Positions 6,586 to 10,940 of a stretch of DNA of 10,940 bases are shown here, one piece after another. The stretch comes from an uncultured euryarchaeote (lineage in GTDB: Archaea; Thermoplasmatota; Poseidoniia; Poseidoniales; Thalassarchaeaceae): NCBI GenBank assembly GCA_937901365.1, contig CALCEF010000056.1, forward strand, positions 1 to 10,940. Direction: 5' to 3'. The notes below the pieces were generated by a model. That model did no database searches, was not told where the DNA came from, and saw only the letters and a program-made list of their open reading frames with translations. The first letter of the stretch is position 1, and each line of letters opens with the position of its first letter. The translations under genes and the position numbers were made by a program.

Positions 6586-6600
6586 GGAGGAATGGAAATG
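6586..6600 (+). promoter_or_regulatory. Ribosome-binding site that decides the eL32 start
   Basis: GGAGG (6586-6590) lies one base before an in-frame ATG (6592) and 7 bases before a second in-frame ATG (6598). The spacing used elsewhere in this operon is about 5-10 bases, so the second ATG is the likely start. Confidence 0.7.
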
Positions 6601-7227
6601 AGTGAACTAAGTGACTTGACCGTTGCCGAACTCAAGGAACTCCTGAAGGAGGCCGGTCTACCCGTCTCTGGAAAGAAGGCCGATCTCATCGCCCGCCTCG
6701 AGGAAGCAGACATCGAAGAGGACGTTGTCGAAGAAGAAATCGAAGAGGAAGACGACGACTTCGATGATTTCGATGACGAAGACTGGGACGACGAAGAGGA
6801 GGATTACTTCCATGTCGCAAAGCAGAAGCCTCAACTCGATGAGGCTACTCAGGCCGCTCTAGAGGCTCGAAAGGCACAGAAGAAGGTCCAGCCCAAGTTC
6901 CGTCGACAGGAATGGTTCCGCTACCGCCGCCTCTCAAAAACAGGATGGCGCAAGCCGAAAGGTATGCAGTCAAGCCAGCGTCTAAACCGAAAATATCGCA
7001 GCCCTATGGCTCGAGTAGGTTATGGAAAGATTGCCTCGGTTCGAAATCTACATCCTTCTGGATTCGAAGAAGTACTTGTCCATCGACCAGAGGACTTGGA
7101 TGACATTGACCCCGCAGTTCAGGCCGCTCGTGTCGGTAGTACAGTCGGTGGCCGCAAGCGAGTTCTCATTCACGAGCGCGCAGATGAGTTGGGCATTCGT
7201 GTTCTAAACCGCAGGAGGGGTATCTGA
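6598..7227 (+). CDS. rpl32e: Large-subunit ribosomal protein eL32 (L32e) with N-terminal SAP domain and acidic linker
   Basis: eL32 is an archaeal/eukaryotic 50S protein. The encoded protein has 209 residues in three parts. Residues 5-37 look like a SAP motif: LTVAELKELLKEAGLPVSGK then KADLIARLEE, the helix-turn-helix pattern of a small nucleic-acid-binding domain. Residues about 38-70 are almost all Asp/Glu with some aromatics. From about residue 97 the eL32 core is clear: PKFRRQEWFRYRRLSKTGWR, RKPKGMQSSQRLNRK, then ARVGYGKIASVRNLHPSGFEEVLV and a C-terminal GGRKRVLIHERADELGIRVLN. The core of about 110 residues is of normal size, so the first half is an addition. The frame is open to 6346, but that part is a shadow of uL6. 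The stop overlaps eL19 by 1 bp. Confidence 0.95.
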   Translation: MSELSDLTVAELKELLKEAGLPVSGKKADLIARLEEADIEEDVVEEEIEEEDDDFDDFDDEDWDDEEEDYFHVAKQKPQLDEATQAALEARKAQKKVQPKFRRQEWFRYRRLSKTGWRKPKGMQSSQRLNRKYRSPMARVGYGKIASVRNLHPSGFEEVLVHRPEDLDDIDPAVQAARVGSTVGGRKRVLIHERADELGIRVLNRRRGI

Positions 7228-7685
7228 TGCAAATTACGAACCAGAAGAAGATGGCTGCACAGATTCTGAAGTGTGGTGTCAACCGCGTTTGGGTCGATCC
7301 ACGATATGTGGATCAAGTTACCAGCGCAGTCCAGAAGTCCGACATTCGTGAATTGATTGAAGAGGGGCTCATCAAGGCTCGTCCAATCCAAGGAACCAGT
7401 CGGGTTCGAGCTCGCAAACTCGCTGAGCAGCGGTCCAAAGGCCGTCGCCGAGGTCACGGTTCACGAAAGGGTAGTGCCCGTGCGCGACTACCCAAGAAGA
7501 ATCGCTGGATGCGAACCATTCGAAGCCAGCGCCGCACCCTCAAGGGTATGCGTGAAGATGGCACACTTGAAGCCAGCAAGTATCGCTACTACTACCGCAA
7601 GGCCAAGGGTGGCTCATACCGTTCAATTGCCCACATGAAGGCAAACATGGAGATCGATGGAATTTCACTTGGAGGTGATGAGTGA
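7227..7685 (+). CDS. rpl19e: Large-subunit ribosomal protein eL19 (L19e)
   Basis: eL19 is an archaeal/eukaryotic 50S protein with a long helix that reaches toward the 30S subunit. The protein has 152 residues, a normal length. Signatures are KKMAAQILKCGVNRVWVDP (7-25), ELIEEGLIKARPIQGTSRVRA (42-62), GRRRGHGSRKGSARAR (72-87) with its basic rRNA-binding loop, and WMRTIRSQRRTLKGMREDG, then YRKAKGGSYRSIAHMK near the C-terminus. The ATG overlaps the eL32 stop by one base (TGATG), with GGAGG at 7214-7218. It is followed by uL18 with the same one-base overlap. Confidence 0.97.
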   Translation: MQITNQKKMAAQILKCGVNRVWVDPRYVDQVTSAVQKSDIRELIEEGLIKARPIQGTSRVRARKLAEQRSKGRRRGHGSRKGSARARLPKKNRWMRTIRSQRRTLKGMREDGTLEASKYRYYYRKAKGGSYRSIAHMKANMEIDGISLGGDE

Positions 7686-8197
7686 TGGCACAGGGTAAAC
7701 GCCAACGTCGCCGATACAAGCGCCGTTCAACTGGACAGACTGATTATCACCGCCGCCTCAAGTTGCTTCGAAGTGGTGCACCTCGCGCAGTTGTTCGAGT
7801 GACCAATACACAGGTCATCTGCCAATTGATTGGATATCAGCCTGAAGGCGATCAAATTATCTCAGCCGCTGACGGTTCTTCTCTTCGAGGCAAGTATGGA
7901 TGGCCAAGTAAGGCTTCCACAAAATCTGTTCCAGCTGCTTACTGCACTGGATATGCGCTTGCAAAGCAGGTTCAGAAATCAGGCCACGACGAGGCTGTTC
8001 TCGACATTGGTCTTGCAGCATCGACCCCTGGGAACCGCGTATTTGCTGCCCTCAAGGGCATGATTGATGGCGGTCTATGGGTCCCACACAATGAGGACAT
8101 TTTCCCAAGTGATGAGCGTCTCGCGGGAGAACACATCGACAAGAGTATCGCGGGTGCAGTCGAGAAGACAAAGTCCGCAATTGAGGAGGCGAACTGA
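7685..8197 (+). CDS. rpl18: Large-subunit ribosomal protein uL18 (L18)
   Basis: uL18 binds 5S rRNA and, with uL5, builds the central protuberance. The protein has 170 residues. The N-terminal basic segment KRQRRRYKRRSTGQTDYHRRLKLL (5-28) and PRAVVRVTNTQVICQLIGY (33-51) are typical, followed by AAYCTGYALAKQVQKSG (84-100), AVLDIGLAASTPGNRVFAALKGMIDGGLWVPHNEDIFP (104-141), and RLAGEHID in the C-terminal part. An in-frame GTG at 7682 precedes the ATG, but the spacing from GGAGGT (7671-7676) favours the ATG at 7685, which overlaps the eL19 stop by one base. Confidence 0.96.
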   Translation: MAQGKRQRRRYKRRSTGQTDYHRRLKLLRSGAPRAVVRVTNTQVICQLIGYQPEGDQIISAADGSSLRGKYGWPSKASTKSVPAAYCTGYALAKQVQKSGHDEAVLDIGLAASTPGNRVFAALKGMIDGGLWVPHNEDIFPSDERLAGEHIDKSIAGAVEKTKSAIEEAN

Positions 8198-8198
8198 G

Positions 8199-8966
8199 AT
8201 GAGTGATGAAGAAAATACACCACAGGCACCGGGAATTGCGGCCGCTTGGGCCCAACCCGAAGAGACTGAAGGTGGCCGTCCACGCCGAGGCCGAGGTGTC
8301 GGTCCTGATCCGATGGAACAGTTGAGAAACTGGACTCCAAAGACACGCTTGGGCCGTATGGTTCAGAGCGGTCAAATTCTCACAATCGATGATGCATTTG
8401 CAACAGGAATCCCAATCCGTGAAGTCGAAATTATCGACGCACTAATCCCTGGTCTTGAGGACGACATCATCAATGTCAATATGATTCAGCGCATGACTGA
8501 CAGTGGCCGCCGTGTCCGATTCAATGTCATGGCATGTGTCGGAAACAGAGATGGATACGTTGGCTTGTCAATTGTCAAGGGCAAGGAAGTTGCTGCGACA
8601 ATCCACAAGGCGATTGTCAATGCAAAATTGAACATCATCCAAATCCAGCGCGGCAATGGGTCGTGGGAATCAGGACAAGGCGCAGGCACCAGTGTTCCGT
8701 TCAAGGTCACCGGCCGAGCGGGTTCAACTCGAATTACACTTCTACCTGCTCCAACAGGAAAGGGTCTGGTCATCGGCGACACAGGTCGCCAAGTTCTCAC
8801 ATTAGCGGGTGTGACCGACGTTTGGTCACGCTCAAAGGGTCAGACCCGCACTACCATCAATTTCGCCAAGGCGACATTCAATGCTCTCAAGCAATTGAAT
8901 GCCCACCGGATCACCAAGCGTGATGAAGAAACACTGAACATCGTAAAGGGGCGTGTGACTGAATGA
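8199..8966 (+). CDS. rps5: Small-subunit ribosomal protein uS5 (S5)
   Basis: uS5 lies at the mRNA entry channel with uS3 and uS4 and affects decoding accuracy. The protein has 255 residues. After a low-complexity N-terminus of about 40 residues (Pro/Gly/Arg-rich) the archaeal pattern begins: WTPKTRLGRMVQSGQI (45-60), then the dsRBD-like domain with MIQRMTDSGRRVRFNVMACV (95-114) and GNRDGYVGLSIVKGKEV (115-131). The C-terminal domain has LLPAPTGKGLVIGDTGRQVL and LAGVTDVWSRSKGQTRTT. Residues 151-161 read RGNGSWESGQG where archaeal homologues usually have RGCGSWECGCG. The frame is open to 8064, but that upstream part is a shadow of uL18. The ATG at 8199 follows GGAGG at 8185-8189. Confidence 0.97.
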   Translation: MSDEENTPQAPGIAAAWAQPEETEGGRPRRGRGVGPDPMEQLRNWTPKTRLGRMVQSGQILTIDDAFATGIPIREVEIIDALIPGLEDDIINVNMIQRMTDSGRRVRFNVMACVGNRDGYVGLSIVKGKEVAATIHKAIVNAKLNIIQIQRGNGSWESGQGAGTSVPFKVTGRAGSTRITLLPAPTGKGLVIGDTGRQVLTLAGVTDVWSRSKGQTRTTINFAKATFNALKQLNAHRITKRDEETLNIVKGRVTE

Positions 8967-9433
8967 CTTGGCTCGTAATCCGCGTACGAAGTGACCGAAC
9001 GGTTGAGCGAAAAATTCGTGAAACCATGGAACACCTCAACTTGACGCGCGTCAACCATGCGGTTCTCATCCCTGAATCGGAGACCTATGCTGGCATGCTC
9101 CAGAAGGTCAAGGATTTCGTTACATGGGGAGAGGTTTCTGCAGACGCAATAGCTGGTCTCATCCGTGACCGAGGGCGTTTGGTTGGAGATAAACCAGTGA
9201 CCGATGCAGCGGTCAAAGAGTTTTCAGATTACAAGACAATCGATGCATTTGCCAAGGCCATTGCCAGCGGCGATGCAACGGTCAAGGACATGGAGACGCT
9301 CAAGCGCGTTTTCCGTCTACACCCTCCCCGAGGCAACAAGGGATGGGGTGGCGTCAAGCGCCATTTCACAGTGGGTGGTGCACTCGGCTTTAGAGGCGAG
9401 GCAATTGAAGAGCTTGCAGCTCGAATGATGTGA
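8963..9433 (+). CDS. rpl30: Large-subunit ribosomal protein uL30 (L30)
   Basis: uL30 is a 23S/5S rRNA-contacting protein of the 50S subunit; the archaeal form is about 150 residues, longer than the bacterial one. The product has 156 residues. Family features are VIRVRSDRTVERKIRETMEHLNLTRVNHAVLIPE (residues 5-38), YAGMLQKVKDFVTWGEVS (42-59), and the archaeal C-terminal domain with FRLHPPRGNKGWGGVKRHFTVGGALGFRGEAI. The ATG overlaps the uS5 stop by 4 bp. The ribosome-binding site (AAAGGGG at about 8945-8950) is weaker than its neighbours', so expression may rely on coupling to uS5. Confidence 0.96.
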   Translation: MTWLVIRVRSDRTVERKIRETMEHLNLTRVNHAVLIPESETYAGMLQKVKDFVTWGEVSADAIAGLIRDRGRLVGDKPVTDAAVKEFSDYKTIDAFAKAIASGDATVKDMETLKRVFRLHPPRGNKGWGGVKRHFTVGGALGFRGEAIEELAARMM

Positions 9434-9438
9434 GGTGA
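9431..9438 (+). promoter_or_regulatory. Stop codon of uL30 embedded in the uL15 ribosome-binding site (TGAGGTGA)
   Basis: The uL30 TGA (9431-9433) starts an exact TGAGGTGA. The uL15 ATG at 9444 lies 6 bases past the GAGGTG. The in-frame GTG at 9435 lies inside the Shine-Dalgarno and is not preferred. Confidence 0.75.
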
Positions 9439-9443
9439 ACAAA

Positions 9444-9869
9444 ATGGTATCTCGTACAAACAAATTCCGTGGTCGCTCTCGCTACCACGGCCGAGGTAAG
9501 AAAGCAGGCCGTGGTGCAGGTAAGCGCGGTGGCCGAGGTAACGCAGGTCTCAACAAGCACCGCGTAATGACTCGAATCAAGTACATGCCTCGCCATTGGG
9601 GTATGCACGGATTCAATCGAGATCCAAGTCTCCGAATTCGTCACACAACCTGCAATGTTAGCGATTTGGCCAATCTTGTTGGTGATGGGGACAGTGTAGA
9701 TTTGTCTGAGCACAATATCGACAAGTTGCTCGGCTCAGGCCAAATCACTACGGCAATTCACGTAACCGTTGAGCACGCGAGTGCAAATGCGGTCAAGAAG
9801 GTCGAAGCCGCTGGTGGTTCAGTCACCGTGGATGACGGCGAAGAATTCGGCGAATGGGAAGAGGAGTAA
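9444..9869 (+). CDS. rpl15: Large-subunit ribosomal protein uL15 (L15)
   Basis: uL15 is a late-assembling 50S protein with a long basic N-terminal arm that threads into 23S rRNA. The protein has 141 residues, within the archaeal range. The arm is clear: TNKFRGRSRYHGRGKKAGRG (5-24) and KRGGRGNAGLNKHR, followed by KYMPRHWGMHGFNRDP (47-62). The C-terminal domain includes NVSDLANLV and the IHVTVEHASANAVKKVEAAGGSV segment. The protein ends in a short acidic tail (DDGEEFGEWEEE). It uses a TAA stop, unlike most genes here, and is followed by the only sizeable gap in the window (41 bp) before secY. Confidence 0.96.
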   Translation: MVSRTNKFRGRSRYHGRGKKAGRGAGKRGGRGNAGLNKHRVMTRIKYMPRHWGMHGFNRDPSLRIRHTTCNVSDLANLVGDGDSVDLSEHNIDKLLGSGQITTAIHVTVEHASANAVKKVEAAGGSVTVDDGEEFGEWEEE

Positions 9870-9900
9870 TCCTTCTCCAATGGATGATGGGATAGAAGGA
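9870..9900 (+). promoter_or_regulatory. Possible RNA hairpin overlapping the secY ribosome-binding site
   Basis: TCCTTCT (9870-9876) is the exact reverse complement of AGAAGGA (9894-9900), with a 17-base loop between them. The 3' arm covers the first half of the secY Shine-Dalgarno GGAGG (9898-9902). No U-tract follows, so it does not look like a terminator. A 7-bp stem can arise by chance. Confidence 0.35.
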
Positions 9901-9910
9901 GGCGTGAAAA

Positions 9911-10940
9911 ATGGTCCGCAGACCCAACGTTCCTGCTATTCTGATTATCTCTTCGATTTATTGGGGCGCATTGCTGTATTGGCAGTGGGATGAACTGTTT
10001 GGCACAAATCCTGACCACCAGATGCGCTCGCTATACGCGACCGCTTTGTCGATTCCGTATGTCGCCTTCATCATGTGGGGCACTTCGACCGATTTGCCTG
10101 ATCATATTCAGGACATGAAGTTTGTAGGTCGTGGTCTGAAACCTGGAATTTGGCTCACCTTCTTCTTTGGTGCAGCCATATGGGGTTGGAACGATCCAGC
10201 TATGGTCGGCTTCCTCTTGGTCGGAATCATCCTGATGGGTCTGATGGCCGGTCTCTGTCTAACCTGTTTACTATACACGGGCGAGGAGAGCAGCCGTCTG
10301 TATGGTCTGAAACGACTGGTGGACGTTTATCCATCGATTTCCAAGCCAGAGGGCCACGTTCGCTTCAACTCGAAGTTGTGGACCACTACCTTCGTACTCA
10401 TCATTTACTTCGCCATGACCAACGTCATGATTTGGGGTCTTTCTGAAGCCACAATCGACGTATTCAGCAGCTTCCGTGCCATCATGGCCGGTGCTTCTGG
10501 TTCGATCATGCACTTGGGTATCGGGCCCATTGTTACCGGTTCGATTATCATGCAATTGTTCGCAGGTGCCAAGATTATCAAATTGGATCTGGGTGACAGC
10601 GATGACAAGCAATTGTACCAAGGTGTCCAGAAGATTCTGGTTCTGATCATGATCCCCGTTGAATCCATTCCTCAAGTCTACGGATTCCTTGAAGCAGATT
10701 TGGAATTGGTCGGTCAGTTCGGTCAGGGTTGGGCCAACGCGATTATCGTCGGTCAACTGTTCATCGGTTCACTACTGGTATTCCTTCTCGATGAAATGGT
10801 TAGTAAGTGGGGTATCGGTTCCGGTATTTCTCTGTTCATCGCAGCTGGTGTTGCTCAGTCAACCTTCGTTGGAACATTGTCGCCTCTATCGGTAAACGGC
10901 GGCGCATTTGCATTGGAAAACCCACCTGCTGGAACGCTAC
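9911..10940 (+). CDS. secY: SecY, protein-conducting channel subunit, with N-terminal multi-span extension (3' end missing)
   Basis: SecY forms the channel that exports and inserts proteins across the archaeal membrane. The visible 343 codons run off the window end. The canonical SecY part starts at about residue 138 with VYPSISKPEGHVRFNSKLW. TM1 then follows (159-177), the plug/TM2 region FRAIMAGASGSIMHLGIGP (188-206) with IVTGSIIMQLF, and the TM5 signature LDEMVSKWGIGSGISLFIAA (293-312). Ahead of this lie about 137 extra residues with hydrophobic stretches near 7-24, 41-58, 79-93 and 97-123. With MVRRP at the front, these would put both ends inside the cell and fit a cytoplasmic start for SecY. 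No stop interrupts the join and there is no in-frame ATG at it. GGAGG (9898-9902) fits the ATG at 9911. Confidence 0.93.
   Translation, partial: MVRRPNVPAILIISSIYWGALLYWQWDELFGTNPDHQMRSLYATALSIPYVAFIMWGTSTDLPDHIQDMKFVGRGLKPGIWLTFFFGAAIWGWNDPAMVGFLLVGIILMGLMAGLCLTCLLYTGEESSRLYGLKRLVDVYPSISKPEGHVRFNSKLWTTTFVLIIYFAMTNVMIWGLSEATIDVFSSFRAIMAGASGSIMHLGIGPIVTGSIIMQLFAGAKIIKLDLGDSDDKQLYQGVQKILVLIMIPVESIPQVYGFLEADLELVGQFGQGWANAIIVGQLFIGSLLVFLLDEMVSKWGIGSGISLFIAAGVAQSTFVGTLSPLSVNGGAFALENPPAGTL

Noticed and set aside
6346..6597. Upstream in-frame extension of eL32 to an ATG at 6346
   Set aside because: It overlaps uL6 and encodes no family-like sequence. The GGAGG at 6586-6590 places the start at 6598.
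8064..8198. Upstream in-frame extension of uS5
   Set aside because: It is the out-of-frame reading of the uL18 end, and the ATG at 8199 has a good Shine-Dalgarno.
9870..9910. Transcription terminator between uL15 and secY
   Set aside because: There is no T-rich run, the hairpin is weak, and secY is normally co-transcribed with uL15.
9880..9993. Small ORF starting in the uL15-secY gap
   Set aside because: It is a frame shadow that runs into secY and has no ribosome-binding site of its own.
10271..10756. Minus-strand open frame of 161 codons within secY
   Set aside because: It lies opposite the conserved SecY core. Its His/Asp/Asn-rich translation looks like antisense shadow and has no ribosome-binding site that I could see.
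1..10940. CRISPR arrays, tRNA/rRNA genes, insertion sequences or attachment sites
   Set aside because: Reading through found coding sequence almost everywhere. The largest gap is 41 bp, which leaves no room for such elements, and no direct-repeat arrays were noticed.

Overview
This window is one uninterrupted, plus-strand archaeal ribosomal-protein operon (the fused S10/spc type). It runs from the C-terminal part of uL2 to a truncated secY. The order is uL2 (partial), uS19, uL22, uS3, uL29, aIF1, Rpp29, uS17, uL14, uL24, eS4, uL5, uS14, uS8, uL6, eL32, eL19, uL18, uS5, uL30, uL15, SecY (partial). The domain is Archaea: eS4, eL32 and eL19 are absent from bacteria, and the aIF1-Rpp29 pair between uL29 and uS17 is an archaeal arrangement. 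Roughly balanced base composition, acidic protein tails and a SAP-domain extension on eL32 suggest a euryarchaeon, possibly a marine Thermoplasmatota (Marine Group II-like) lineage. That placement is inference from memory and was not tested.

Region 1 (1-3085) holds uL2, uS19, uL22, uS3 and uL29, then translation initiation factor aIF1 and the RNase P protein Rpp29. Region 2 (3087-6584) holds uS17, uL14, uL24, eS4, uL5, the short zinc-ribbon uS14 (50 aa), uS8 and uL6. Region 3 (6598-9869) holds eL32, eL19, uL18, uS5, uL30 and uL15. Region 4 (9911 to the end) is secY, the protein-conducting channel.

The genes are packed with 4-bp ATGA overlaps, 1-bp TGATG overlaps or gaps of 13 bp or less. The only longer gap is 41 bp, before secY. 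Nearly every gene has a clear Shine-Dalgarno sequence (GGAGG or GAGGTG), and at several junctions the upstream TGA stop codon is part of that sequence. I see no internal promoter, terminator, RNA gene, repeat, mobile element or CRISPR. The products together build both ribosomal subunits, start translation, mature tRNA and insert or export the nascent proteins.

Most of the window is conserved housekeeping sequence, and I do not see a wholly new system. Two features stand out. SecY carries an in-frame extension of about 140 residues with about four hydrophobic segments ahead of the normal SecY start. eL32 carries an N-terminal SAP domain plus a very acidic linker. Smaller oddities are an insertion in the uL24 KOW loop, loss of the usual cysteines in uS5, an internal Shine-Dalgarno in aIF1, and a possible hairpin covering the secY ribosome-binding site.
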